Below are positions 27,210-36,768 of a DNA stretch of 64,000 nt, one piece after another. The notes under the pieces were generated by a model. That model saw only the letters and a program-made list of their open reading frames with translations. It was not told the DNA's origin and searched no databases. Source of the stretch: Erythrobacter sp. JK5 (lineage in GTDB: Bacteria; Pseudomonadota; Alphaproteobacteria; Sphingomonadales; Sphingomonadaceae); contig NZ_CP073577.1 in assembly GCF_018205975.1 (NCBI RefSeq), positions 1,612,001-1,676,000 of the forward strand, given 5' to 3'. A program made the position numbers and the translations under genes. The first letter of the stretch is position 1. Every line of letters starts with the position of its first letter.

Positions 27210-27488
27210 TGCGATTCTCAGCCATGCGCAGCGACGGTGCATAACGGTTCGCCGCACGGTGCGCTCGAATTGACTACTGATCGGTCTGCGATGACAATGT
27301 TGTTCATCTGGCAGCAAGGTTTGGGTGACAGTTGGAGGGCCATGATGACCACGTGCGGCACATCCGCTGCAACAATTCGATACCGCAATTTTGGGGGCTT
27401 CTGCAGCCGGCGAGACCGTCGCGGGGGACGGTCGAACGAAACGCCTCGACCATTTCAGGCGGGCCGGCGGAGTTGAAGGAGTAATGCG
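27210..27488 (+). promoter_or_regulatory. Gene-free region with candidate promoter of the OmpA-like gene
   Basis: The whole gap between sodB and the OmpA-like gene is 345 bp. No credible small gene is seen; a 79-codon frame at 27237-27476 has no ribosome site and no protein-like composition. A candidate promoter is TTGACT (27270-27275), 17 bp, GACAAT (27293-27298). If used, the leader before the ATG at 27489 would be about 185 nt, long enough to hold regulation. Confidence 0.4.
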
Positions 27489-28403
27489 ATGACAATCATT
27501 TCGAATACGCCCAGGGCGCTTGCGCTGGCGGGCATGCTGGCCATTCCGGTGACGGGTGGCCTCTACGCACAACAGCCGTATCCGGTCCCGGATCAGGACG
27601 ACACCGAAGTGCTCACGACGGTCTACGGTTCGCCGCCCGCCGATCTGTCGGGCCTCGCCGAAGGTCCTGAAATCGAAGGGTTCATTTCGGCGCGCAACGG
27701 CGATCAGGTGCAGGTGACGAGCCCCGGCGGCACGACCTCCGTATTCCGCCTGAGCGAAGGCACGGAAATCCGCTCGAGCGGCGGCTTCCTCGGTCTCAGC
27801 CGGGCATCGCTCGGTGCCGACCAGCTGCTCAACGGCCTGCCGGTCGAAGTCCGGACGGTCTCGTGGGGCGGCGCGCTGGTCGCCAGCCGGATCAAGCTCA
27901 AGAACACCGATCTCAAGACCGCATCGATGATCCGCAACGGTACCGAACAGCGGTTCGGCCAGAACGAATTCGCGATCGCAGAGAACGCCGCCGCGACCGA
28001 GGCGCTGCGCGGACGGGTCGGCGATATCGACAAGTACAACATCAAGGGCACGACCAACGTCTATTTCGACACCGGCAAGTACAACCTGTCGGCCGAAGCC
28101 CGCAACGAGCTGTGCAGCGCCGCTTCCCAGGCCGAAGCGATGGACAACGCGCTGTTGCTGGTGGTCGGCTATACCGATTCGACCGGCAGCTACGAAATCA
28201 ACCAGGAGCTCAGCGAACGCCGCGCCGCGCGGGTGACCAATTACTTGCAGCAGCAATGCGGATGGAAGCCGTGGCGCATGCTGACCCCGACCGGGATGGC
28301 CGAATCCGATCCGGCGGCGGACAACAGCACCGCCTATGGCAAGGCCCAGAACCGCCGCGTGGCGGTCAACATCCTCGTCAGCAAGAGCGTCGACGGGCTC
28401 TAG
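27489..28403 (+). CDS. OmpA-family outer membrane protein
   Basis: A 304-residue secreted protein. A signal peptide ends near residue 27 (GGLYAQQ). A beta-rich domain of about 130 residues follows (IEGFISARNGDQVQV; SRIKLKN), resembling an OB-like or DUF5666-type fold. The C-terminal OmpA domain (about 190-300) contains TNVYFDTGKYNLSAEA, VGYTDSTGSYEINQELSERRA and NRRVAVNI, which bind peptidoglycan (the Asp and Arg positions are present). It probably anchors the outer membrane to the wall. A GAAGGAG site precedes the start and a good terminator follows. Confidence 0.9.
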   Translation: MTIISNTPRALALAGMLAIPVTGGLYAQQPYPVPDQDDTEVLTTVYGSPPADLSGLAEGPEIEGFISARNGDQVQVTSPGGTTSVFRLSEGTEIRSSGGFLGLSRASLGADQLLNGLPVEVRTVSWGGALVASRIKLKNTDLKTASMIRNGTEQRFGQNEFAIAENAAATEALRGRVGDIDKYNIKGTTNVYFDTGKYNLSAEARNELCSAASQAEAMDNALLLVVGYTDSTGSYEINQELSERRAARVTNYLQQQCGWKPWRMLTPTGMAESDPAADNSTAYGKAQNRRVAVNILVSKSVDGL

Positions 28404-28430
28404 GCCCGCGCAGAATACTGGACGAAACAT

Positions 28431-28464
28431 GCGGAGCGGGCACCAGGTGCCTGCTCCGCTTTTC
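28431..28464 (+). terminator. Intrinsic terminator after the OmpA-like gene
   Basis: GCGGAGCGGGCAC and GTGCCTGCTCCGC form a 13-position stem (one G-T) around a CAG loop, followed at once by TTTT. It lies 27 bp after the stop and is the most canonical intrinsic terminator in this window. Confidence 0.85.
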
Positions 28465-28525
28465 GTATCCACCGATCGCCATCGCCGTGCTGGTGGCCCT
28501 TGCTGAAATGCAGGAGAGCCCGGCG

Positions 28526-29957
28526 TCAGCCCAGCATGTCACCCGGGATGAAAGACACCACCATCATCGGTGTATTGCCGGTGAGCCGCCACTTGCCGGG
28601 AAACACGCCGAGGGTTCCCGGTGACAGGGCGATGCTCGCGAAGCCCTGACAATCGTTGACCTCGACAATGTTGGGGTTCGTCGCATCGGTCTTGGACTGA
28701 ACGCCGATGGTCGTTGCCGACGCGTCCCTGCCGCTTACATCGCGGCAATTGGCAAAGGTGAACCGTCCTCCGCCGATCGTCCCGGAGCTGTTGTTGGCCG
28801 TGACGAGCGGGCCGCGATAGCTGGTGCTCTCGCAATCGAGTTCGCAGTCGATGAAGTTTACCGAAGCCTGCACGCCGATGCCGGAGCCGAAGGCCTGAAT
28901 CTGGGCGGAGTGTCCGACAATGAACTTAACTCGCCGAAAATCGACTGCGTAGTCGCGATTGATATCGCCTTCGGAATCGGGGGTCTGCACGCCATGAACG
29001 AAGTCGGTGTGCCATGCATAGCGCGCGGTGCCGCTCGGCCCGTTTGGCACGGTGTTGCGCAGCGTCAGATCGATGGCACCAGTGTTCGCCTGTCCTTCGA
29101 TGATCGGTCCGGTTGCGCCGGGCGCATGTTCGATCACTACACTATTCGGGACGCGGCCCACCAGATAGACCCAATCGGGAACATGCTCGGACGCCCCCGT
29201 GTAGGTCCCGGGATCGAGCACCAGCGCGATCCGGTGGAACGGGTTAGCACGCAGGCAGACCGGCAGCTGATTGGGATTGCTCTGGTTGGCAAGCCGACCG
29301 CCGGCGTAGAGGCTTTCGAGCGCGGCACGGATCGTCGTCAGGCTCCGCCCGGGGCCAACGGGAATGATTTCCTGGAAGTCGTCGATCGATTTCGGTCGGG
29401 TGTAATCGGAACGCGTCGAGACATTGGCTCGGTTGATGCGGCTGGTTTCGGGTCCGGAGAACTGCAAGATCCCCGGACCCGGCACGATGGCGCTGGCGTT
29501 GAGCTTGAGCCAGCCCTGTAGTCCCGAAAACTGCTGCCCGTTCAGAGGATTGCTCGAATTGAGCAGCACCCTTTCCGGCAATCTGTTGTAATCGGGGTTT
29601 TCGAATTCGAACCCGGCTACCTGCCGACCGATCTGCTCATCCCAGATATGCATCCGCATCAGATCGACATCGGTCTCGATCAGCGAAACGCGATAGTTTC
29701 TCGCTTTGGCATTGTAGAGGACGAGTTCGCTGGTGATCGCCGCGAGATACGGATCCAGCGCCGTCGCTGACGCGTCGTAGGGCTGTCCGCCCGTGGGGCT
29801 CGGAGTGGGTGTGGGTGTAGGGGTCGGAGTGGGCGTGGGCGCTGGCACGGGCGTCGGCCCACCCCGGTCGGCGGAGGCGAACTACTCCCCCCCCCCCGCA
29901 AGAAATGAGCGCAAATGCACTGCTGCCAACCAGAAACGACCTTCTAGAATAGTTCAT
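28526..29957 (-). pseudogene. Beta-helix lipoprotein, frame-broken in two homopolymers
   Basis: The N-terminus MNYSRRSFLVGSSAFALISC has a twin-Arg-like RRSF and a lipobox LISC, so a Tat- or Sec-exported lipoprotein. After the Cys comes a poly-G tract of 11 (29887-29897 on the forward strand), then a Ser/Pro/Thr linker, then about 430 residues in another frame with PTPTPT repeats and a right-handed beta-helix-like domain (PGTYTGASEHVPDWVYLVG, FRRVKFIVG, NCRDVSG). One extra G in the 11-tract and one in a GGGG run at 29862-29865 restore a single frame giving CGGGGSSSPPPTGGGPTPV. Either sequencing error or a slipping phase-variable switch. Confidence 0.7.
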
Positions 29958-30084
29958 GGAGCGACCCGAAATATGGAGAACTGCCAGTCGAATAGCGTAT
30001 TGGCGTGGTTTGGCCACATCAGAATCCACAGGAAAGATCGTATACGAAAGTATTCCTGCTTTGCTGGCGCGCCGTGACCTGTCC

Positions 30085-32094
30085 TCACCCACCCGCGTGG
30101 TAAAAATCGTACACCTGCCGCGCCACCGTCTCGCTCACGCCCGGCGCGCGTTGCAGGTCTTCCAGCGCCGCCGCCCTGACCTTGCTCGCGGTGCCGAAAT
30201 GCAGCAGCAGCGCGCGTTTGCGGGCCGGGCCGATGCCGGGGATTTCGTCGAGCGGTGACGCGGTGATCGCTTTCGAGCGCTTCGCCCGGTGCGCGCCGAT
30301 GACGTAGCGGTGGACCTCGTCGCGCAGGGTCTGGAGGTAGAACAGCAGCGGCGAATTGGTCGGCAGCGTCTTCTCGCGCCCGTCGGGGAAGTGGAACACC
30401 TCGCGCCCCTCGCGCCCGTGATGCGGACCCTTGGCGATGCCGATCACCGCGAATTCGTCCGCCAGCCCGTATTCCTCCAGCACCTCCATGACGCTGGAAA
30501 TCTGGCCTTTGCCGCCGTCGATGAGGATCAGGTCGGGGAGTGTGTTCTTGTGATCCGCCTTCCGTTCGTCGCGAGCGAAGTCGCGAGACGTTTCGCTCTC
30601 ATCGGTGTCTCGACTTCGCTCGTCACGAACGGATGCCGCGATGTCGCGAAACCGCCGCGACATCACCTCGCGCATCATCGCGAAGTCGTCGTTTGTCTGC
30701 GCTTCCTTGATGTTGAACTTGCGGTATTGCGATTTCTCGAATCCTTCGGGGCTGGCGACCACCATCGCACCGACCGCCTTCGCGCCCTGGATGTGCGAGT
30801 TGTCGTAGACCTCGATCCGCTGCGGCGGGGCATCGAGTTCGAGAAATTCAGCCAGTTCGCGATGGACCTTGGCCCTGGTCCCGGTCTCGGCCAGCCGCCG
30901 CTCCAGCGCCTCGACCGCGTTGCGCTGCGCCTGCGCTAGCAGCTTGCGACGATCGCCGCGTTGCGGGATCGAGATCGCCACCTTGCGGTCTGCCACTTCC
31001 GAAAGCGCCGCTTCCATCAATTCGCGTTCGGGCAGGTCGCGATCGACCAGTACGGTCGGCGGTGGCGGCACTTCCTCATAGAATTGCAGCATCACGTCGG
31101 CGAGCACCTCGGCCTCGTCGACTTCCTTGGTGTGCGAAGGGAAGAACGCGCGGTGGCCCCAGTTCTGCCCGCCGCGGATGAAGAACGCCTGCACCCCGAC
31201 ATGCCCGCCCTTGCTCGCGAGCGCGAACACGTCGGCATCGCCAACGCCGCTGGCATTGATCGCCTGGCTACCCTGGATGAAGGTGGCCGCGCGCAGCCGG
31301 TCGCGCAGGATCGCGGCGGTTTCGAAATCGAGCTCTTCGGCCGCCTTCGCCATCTGCTTTTCGAGATCGGCCTGCACCTTGCCCGATTTGCCTGCGAGGA
31401 AATCCTTCGCCTGCCGGACGAGATCGTCGTAGTCTTCGGTCGAGATGCGATCGACGCAGGGGGCCGAGCAACGCTTGATCTGGTAGAGCAGGCAGGGCCG
31501 GTCGCGATTGTTGAAGAAGCTGTCGGTGCAGCTGCGCAGCAGGAACAGTTTTTGCAGCGCATTCAGCGTGGTGTTGACGCTTCCCGCGCTGGCAAACGGG
31601 CCGTAGTAATTCCCCTTCGCTCGGCGCGCGCCGCGATGCTTGTGGATGCGCGGGAATTCGTGATCTGCGCGCAGCAGGATGAAGGGAAAGCTCTTGTCGT
31701 CGCGCAGCAGCACGTTGAACGGCGGGCGATAGCGCTTGATCAGCTGCGCTTCGAGCAGCAGCGCCTCGGCCTCGGAATTGGTGGTGACGATCTCCATCGA
31801 GCGGGTCTGGCTCACCATTCGCTGCAGCCGCCCCGACAGGCCGTTGATCTGGGTGTAGTTCGCCACCCGCGCCTTGAGGCTGCGCGCCTTGCCGACATAC
31901 AGCACGTCGCCGCGCGCATCGAGCATCCGGTAGACGCCCGGCACCGGCTTGAGCACCTTCACCGTCTCGCGGATCGCCTCCACCCCGGCTTCGAGGTTCG
32001 GTTGCGCACGCGCGACGGTGTAGGCCGCGCGCTCCTCGTTGAAGCGTTCGGCCCCGCGGGGATCGTGGGGAGAGCCGGCCTTGGTTCGCGACAT
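30085..32094 (-). CDS. uvrC: Excinuclease ABC subunit C
   Basis: 669 residues from the chosen Met (a further Met lies 12 codons upstream). The GIY-YIG nuclease domain is at 50-140 (GVYRMLD, VLYVGKARSLK), with a Cys-rich segment RPCLLYQIKRCSAPC after it, a UVR helix pair, the RNase H-like nuclease domain (IEVYDNSHIQG, LILIDGGKGQ) and two C-terminal helix-hairpin-helix motifs (IPGIGPARKRALL). It makes both incisions in nucleotide excision repair with UvrB. Residues about 488-511 are encoded by a palindromic element that stays in frame. Confidence 0.96.
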   Translation of the reverse strand: MSRTKAGSPHDPRGAERFNEERAAYTVARAQPNLEAGVEAIRETVKVLKPVPGVYRMLDARGDVLYVGKARSLKARVANYTQINGLSGRLQRMVSQTRSMEIVTTNSEAEALLLEAQLIKRYRPPFNVLLRDDKSFPFILLRADHEFPRIHKHRGARRAKGNYYGPFASAGSVNTTLNALQKLFLLRSCTDSFFNNRDRPCLLYQIKRCSAPCVDRISTEDYDDLVRQAKDFLAGKSGKVQADLEKQMAKAAEELDFETAAILRDRLRAATFIQGSQAINASGVGDADVFALASKGGHVGVQAFFIRGGQNWGHRAFFPSHTKEVDEAEVLADVMLQFYEEVPPPPTVLVDRDLPERELMEAALSEVADRKVAISIPQRGDRRKLLAQAQRNAVEALERRLAETGTRAKVHRELAEFLELDAPPQRIEVYDNSHIQGAKAVGAMVVASPEGFEKSQYRKFNIKEAQTNDDFAMMREVMSRRFRDIAASVRDERSRDTDESETSRDFARDERKADHKNTLPDLILIDGGKGQISSVMEVLEEYGLADEFAVIGIAKGPHHGREGREVFHFPDGREKTLPTNSPLLFYLQTLRDEVHRYVIGAHRAKRSKAITASPLDEIPGIGPARKRALLLHFGTASKVRAAALEDLQRAPGVSETVARQVYDFYHAGG
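30562..30632. repeat. Palindromic element inserted in frame in uvrC
   Basis: The left arm starts CCGTTCGT and continues CGAGCGAAGTCG, AGAC; the right arm is its near-exact reverse complement, ending ACGAACGG, with 15 bases between. Pairing covers 8, 12 and 4 bases with two small mismatched spots. It encodes the highly charged Arg/Asp/Glu/Ser stretch of UvrC in a loop where family members vary. It resembles REP-type palindromes that I remember as common between genes in Sphingomonadales; that recollection is unverified. Confidence 0.7.
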
Positions 32095-32159
32095 GCGCAC
32101 CAGATAGGGATCGCGCTGGGCGATTGGCAATGCGCGGCAGGGCGACTATCGGCAGACGC

Positions 32160-33340
32160 GTGAAAAGCTACGATGTCGTGATCCTGGGTGCAGGCGCCGC
32201 CGGGCTGATGTGCGCCGCGATCGCGGGACAGCGCGGATTGCGCGTCGTCGTGCTCGAAAAGGCCGACCGGCCGGGCAAGAAGATCCTGATCTCGGGCGGC
32301 GGGCGCTGCAATTTCACCAACCTGCATGCAGGGCCGGAAAGCTTTCTTTCGGCGAACCCGCATTTCGCCAAGTCGGCGCTGGCGCGCTACACCCCGCCGA
32401 TTTCGTCGCGCTGGTCGACAAGCACGGAATCGACTGGCACGAAAAGACGCTCGGCCAGCTGTTCTGCGACGGATCGGCGCGGCAGATCGTGCAGATGCTG
32501 CTCGATGAATGTCCGGACTCGGTCGAGGTCGTGTGCGATGCCGATGTCGGCGCGGTGGTGCACGAAGGCGGGATGTTCGCAGTTTCCGCCAGCGGCGAAA
32601 GCTATTGCGCCCCGGCGCTGGTCATCGCCACCGGCGGCCCCTCGATCCCCAAGATGGGAGCAACCGGCTTCGCCTACGACCTGGCACGGCAGTTCGGGCT
32701 CAAGGTGGTCGAACCGCGCCCGGCGCTCGTGCCGCTCACGCTCGGCGGAGACGACGTGCTGTTCCGCGAGCTCTCCGGGGTCTCCGCACCGGTGCGCGCG
32801 CGGGCGGGCGGCAGCGAATTCGCCGAAGCGGCGCTGTTCACGCACAAGGGCCTGTCGGGCCCCGCGATCCTGCAGATCTCGTCCTACTGGCGGCATGGCG
32901 AGCCGATCGGAATCGGCTTTGTCCCGCAGGCGGAGCAGGACTGGCTGCTGGCACTCAAGCGCGACCACCCGCGCGCTACCGTGCGCGGCGCATTGCGCGA
33001 ACACCTGCCCGATCGGCTCGCCGATGCGCTGGCCGAACGGCTCGGGATCGGGCGCGAACTGGGCAATGTGTCCGACAAGGATCTGCGCGCTGCGGGGGAG
33101 CGGCTGGCCGATTGGCGGTTCTCTCCCACCGGCACCGAGGGCTTTGCCAAGGCCGAAGTCACGATCGGCGGGGTCTCCACCGCGGAACTCTCGTCGCAGA
33201 CGATGGAGGCCAGGAAAGTCCCCGGGCTCTACGCGATCGGCGAAGCGGTCGACGTTACCGGCTGGCTCGGCGGGTACAATTTCCAGTGGGCCTGGGCGAG
33301 CGGGGTCGCGGCCGGAAAGGCATTGGCCGCGACCCGCTGA
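32160..33340 (+). pseudogene. BaiN/YhiN (HI0933) family flavoprotein, frame-broken near 32392
   Basis: Two frames together give a complete NAD(P)/FAD-dependent oxidoreductase of the HI0933/YhiN/BaiN family. The first contains the FAD motif VILGAGAAGLMCA, EKADRPGKKILISGGGRCNFTN and ALARYTP; the second continues ADFVALVDKHGIDWHEKTLGQLFC and ends with the second FAD segment GLYAIGEAVDVTGWLGGYNFQWAW. One extra C in the C4 run at 32392-32395 restores ARYTPADF, so a sequencing error is likely. GTG 32160 is the chosen start; ATG 32130 is possible. It is divergent from uvrC and convergent with the PLD-like gene. Confidence 0.8.
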
Positions 33341-33346
33341 GACGCC

Positions 33347-34894
33347 TCACGTCTTGGGATCGGTCGGCGCTACCCCGGCGGCCCACAGCGGATTCCAGTA
33401 ATCGGTGATGAACTGCTGTGTCGCAGCCCGATCGGCGATCACATAACCGTGTTCCTGCAGGAAGCCGGGATAGATGTTGTCCGACCCGACGAAGAACGCG
33501 CTGTCGTCTACGATCCAGATCTTGGCGTGGTTGTATTCGTAGCTCGGCACCTGGCGGACGGTGAGCAGCTTCGAATCCGACCCCAGTCGCTCGGCGATTA
33601 CCTTGCGCAGATTGTTGCCGCCCATGTCGTCCTGATATCCGCTCGCGCCGGTCTCGAACGATGACAGGATGATGTCGACCGTGACGCCATTCTTCAGGGC
33701 ATTGGCTACGTCGTCGAGGAAATTGCCCGGCCAAATCACGAATCCGGCGCGCGAAACGGTGTCGGTATCGGCGATCTTCTGCTGCGAGATGCGCAGGTTT
33801 CCGCCGGGTTTGACCTGGCTTAGCGCCACGTGCCGTGCGGTGCTGCTCGCCTGCTGCGCCTTCGCCACCCCCGGGTCGAAATGTGAAAACGGAAACCACA
33901 GCGGTATGTTGGGCGTGCTGGCGTACCGGCCGTTGACCTTCACCTGTTCGTAGAGGCGCGCATAGCCGTATTCGAGCGCCAGCGCGCTCTGATCGGCCAG
34001 CGTCCACAGGCCGAGATTGCCGACCGCGAGCACCGGCAGCGATCCGGTCGCGGGAGGCGGGGTGATGCCCGAACCGGAGAAATAGGGGATCGCCGCAGAC
34101 CCGAACGCGGAATCGCCGAGCTTGAGCGATCTGAATTCGGAGGTGCCGCCCACATCGACCTGCTTCCACAGATAGTCGGCCCAGGCCTGCGAGGAGGCTG
34201 CGGCCTCGCCTACCACCTTGATCGCGGCGTCGTAGAGGTTCGCGTTGCTGCCGGTCGACAGGTAATCGTTCCAGTAGTTCATCCCGCCGACCATCCCGCA
34301 GGCCCCATCGACCGCGAGGATCTTGGAATGGTTCCACGATCCGGGAAGCTTCTTGATCCCGTCGGCCCACGGCACGTTGAGATTGCCGATCCAGCAGGTG
34401 AGGTTGCCGAGGCCGCTCTGTCCGCTGGTCTTGCCGAGCAGGATGTTGGCGAAATCGAATGGCAGCGGGCTGCCATCGTTGGGCAGGCCCTCGAGGAACC
34501 GCACCGTAATCGGCGCGCTCGAGGCCTTGGCGAGCGCGACCAGCGCGTCGGCAATATCCTGCTCGAACTGGTCGTTGGCGCGCCCCGCGTCCAGCCCGAG
34601 ATGCGCGATATCGATGAAATGCGGCGCGGCCGGCGCGCTGGCGGCGAACTGAGTCAGGATCCCGGAAAAGGCGTTCCAGAATTCGGACTGCGACTGGTTG
34701 GGCTTGTTCTGGATCAGGTAATCCGGCGGCAGCGTATTCCCCGTGGTGCTGTGGTAGCTGTGCCCTTCGAGCGTAGCGTCGGATCCGCGCAGCACCGCAA
34801 GGATCGATTGCAGGATCGCCGCGCTGGGAGAAGCCGCTGCCGCAATTTCGTCGGCAAGTCTGGGCAGGCATTCGAGATTGGCTCCGTCATCCAT
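33347..34894 (-). CDS. Phospholipase-D-like protein
   Basis: A 515-residue protein with two HxK motifs of the phospholipase D superfamily: NHSKILAVDG (about 188-197), with GGMNYW after it, and NHAKIWIVDD (about 455-464), followed by GSDNIYP. Together they form one active site with two catalytic His. No signal peptide is visible, so it is probably cytoplasmic or released in another way. The start at MDDGAN is chosen because the upstream in-frame ATGGAGG contains the ribosome site itself. Substrate (phospholipid, nucleic acid or other phosphodiester) cannot be told. It is a lone accessory gene. Confidence 0.85.
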   Translation of the reverse strand: MDDGANLECLPRLADEIAAAASPSAAILQSILAVLRGSDATLEGHSYHSTTGNTLPPDYLIQNKPNQSQSEFWNAFSGILTQFAASAPAAPHFIDIAHLGLDAGRANDQFEQDIADALVALAKASSAPITVRFLEGLPNDGSPLPFDFANILLGKTSGQSGLGNLTCWIGNLNVPWADGIKKLPGSWNHSKILAVDGACGMVGGMNYWNDYLSTGSNANLYDAAIKVVGEAAASSQAWADYLWKQVDVGGTSEFRSLKLGDSAFGSAAIPYFSGSGITPPPATGSLPVLAVGNLGLWTLADQSALALEYGYARLYEQVKVNGRYASTPNIPLWFPFSHFDPGVAKAQQASSTARHVALSQVKPGGNLRISQQKIADTDTVSRAGFVIWPGNFLDDVANALKNGVTVDIILSSFETGASGYQDDMGGNNLRKVIAERLGSDSKLLTVRQVPSYEYNHAKIWIVDDSAFFVGSDNIYPGFLQEHGYVIADRAATQQFITDYWNPLWAAGVAPTDPKT

Positions 34895-35220
34895 GATAAC
34901 CTCCATCGGATCGTGACATTAGCAAAGTAATTCACGCTCGATTATGGTTATCGAATCTGGATGCAGCCCGCTCTTATCGGCGCGATGACTTGAACATGCC
35001 CGAATAATTGATCCCTGTCTATTCCAGGTCTATTTAAGAATGTCCCGTTGCACTGCGATCCGGGACAAGTGCGCAAGAAAATTGCGCAATACCTTCCCCA
35101 AGGGCAAGTGCTGCCGTGTGCGTGAGGTTGTCTTGTAAAGAATTTGTGCTTACCCTTGCACCCAGAGCCCGAAAACGGGTCGAAACCGGCGTTGTTCGCG
35201 TCGGCCTGCAGGAGAAACCC
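34895..35220. other. Divergent gene-free region between PLD-like and wax synthase genes
   Basis: 326 bp without a credible gene. It is AT-richer near 34910-35000, where promoters for both divergent genes are expected. No convincing -35/-10 pair or binding-site palindrome could be chosen. The segment 35200-35218 holds CAGGAG, the ribosome site of the TTG-started wax synthase gene. Confidence 0.4.
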
Positions 35221-36768
35221 TTGCGTCAGCTGCAAGGCATGGATTCCTCGTTCGTAGCGCTGGAATCGCCCAACTCGCCGATGCATATCGGCAGCGTATT
35301 GATCTACAATCCGGCCACCGCGCCTGGAGGGTTCGTCCGTTTCAAGGACATTTTGAGCTTCATCGAAAGCCGCATGCAGCTGTCGCGCACCATGCGCCAG
35401 CGGCTGGTGCGCGTCCCGTTCGATCTCGATTATCCCTACTGGATCGAGGATCCCGATTTCGACCTCGAATACCATGTCCGCCACGTCGCATTGCCCAAGC
35501 CGGGCGACTGGCGACAGCTGTGCATCCAGGCTGCACGCATCCATGCGCGCCCACTCGACCTCGACCGCCCGCCGTGGGAGTTTACGGTGATCGAGGGACT
35601 CGACAATGTCCGCGACTACCCACCGGGTTGCTTCGCCTTCGTGACCAAGGTGCACCACGCCGCGATCGACGGGATGAGCGGCATCGATCTGATGGAGGCA
35701 CTCCATACCGTCACGCCGGATGCCGAACCGCCGAAGCAGCCCGATACCTGGAAGCCCGAGAAGATTCCGGGTCCGGTCGAACTGCTCGGCAAGTCCTATT
35801 TCAACGCGATCCTCAACCCCATGAAACAGGCGCAGGTCGCGGCGCAGGCGCTGCCGGGCGTGGCGAGCGCAATCAAGGGCCTGATCGCGCGCGATTTCAG
35901 GCTAAGCACCGACATGGTGCCACCGCGCACGCGCTTCAATCGTTCGATCTCGCCGCACCGCGTGGTCGAGGGGCGCAGTTTCAACCTCGAGGAATTCAAG
36001 TCGATCCGCGCACTCTTGCCTGATGCCAAGGTCAACGACGTTGCGATCGCGGTTATAGGCGGGGCGCTGAACAAGTATCTGACCGCGAAGGGCGACCTGC
36101 CCAAATCGACCATGACGGCTATGGCGCCGATCTCGGTCCGTGCGAAAGACGAGAAAGGCGACATGGGCAACCAGGTCGCGGCGATGATCGCTCCGCTTGG
36201 CACGCATATCGCAGACCCCAAGGATCGGCTGGAATACGTGTTCAACCAGACCAGCAATTCCAAGGCGATGACCAACGCTCTGGGTGCGCGGACGATGACC
36301 GAGGTGAGCAAGGTCAACCCGCTGCTTTACATGGCGCTGGGGGCGCAGCTGTTCAGCCGGGTCAGCATCGCGCACAAGCTCGCCATGCCGTTCAACACGG
36401 TCGTCACCAACGTGCCCGGCCCGCCGGTGCACATCTATTCCTCGGGTGCGCGGATGGAGAGCATGGCGCTCTCGCTGATCTGCCTGACCGACGGGCTGGG
36501 CCTGGCTCACGTGGTGCAGTCCTATGTCGACGAGGCGTATCTGAGCTTCACCGCCTGCCGCGACATCATGCCCGATCCGGAATTCTACTCGCAGTGCCTG
36601 CAGGACAGCTTCGACGAGATGCTGGCAGCGGCCAACAAGGCCGCCAAACCCGCGAAACGCACTGCGAGGGCCGCCAAACCAACGACCAAAAGCAAGACGC
36701 CCGCCAAGAAGGGTCGCACAACACGTCCGCGCGCAAAGAGTGCGCAGCGCAAGGGGGAAAAAGTATAA
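35221..36768 (+). CDS. Wax ester synthase/diacylglycerol O-acyltransferase
   Basis: A 515-residue WS/DGAT family enzyme that uses acyl-CoA to make wax esters or triacylglycerol storage lipid. The catalytic motif HHAAIDG is at 145-151, PLDLDRPPWE at 111-120 and the NVPGPP segment in the C-terminal half. The start is TTG (MRQLQGMDSSF), chosen because CAGGAG lies 7 nt upstream and family proteins begin this way. The last ~40 residues are a Lys/Ala/Arg-rich, histone-like tail, an unusual extension. It overlaps the next gene by one base (TAATG). Confidence 0.92.
   Translation: MRQLQGMDSSFVALESPNSPMHIGSVLIYNPATAPGGFVRFKDILSFIESRMQLSRTMRQRLVRVPFDLDYPYWIEDPDFDLEYHVRHVALPKPGDWRQLCIQAARIHARPLDLDRPPWEFTVIEGLDNVRDYPPGCFAFVTKVHHAAIDGMSGIDLMEALHTVTPDAEPPKQPDTWKPEKIPGPVELLGKSYFNAILNPMKQAQVAAQALPGVASAIKGLIARDFRLSTDMVPPRTRFNRSISPHRVVEGRSFNLEEFKSIRALLPDAKVNDVAIAVIGGALNKYLTAKGDLPKSTMTAMAPISVRAKDEKGDMGNQVAAMIAPLGTHIADPKDRLEYVFNQTSNSKAMTNALGARTMTEVSKVNPLLYMALGAQLFSRVSIAHKLAMPFNTVVTNVPGPPVHIYSSGARMESMALSLICLTDGLGLAHVVQSYVDEAYLSFTACRDIMPDPEFYSQCLQDSFDEMLAAANKAAKPAKRTARAAKPTTKSKTPAKKGRTTRPRAKSAQRKGEKV

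Noticed and set aside
27237..27476. A 79-codon frame between sodB and the OmpA-like gene
   Set aside because: No ribosome site, composition not protein-like, and it overlaps the candidate promoter.
29790..29870. GT-rich repeats resembling a CRISPR-like or microsatellite array
   Set aside because: They encode a Pro/Thr linker in the beta-helix lipoprotein; no spacers and no regular repeat of CRISPR length.
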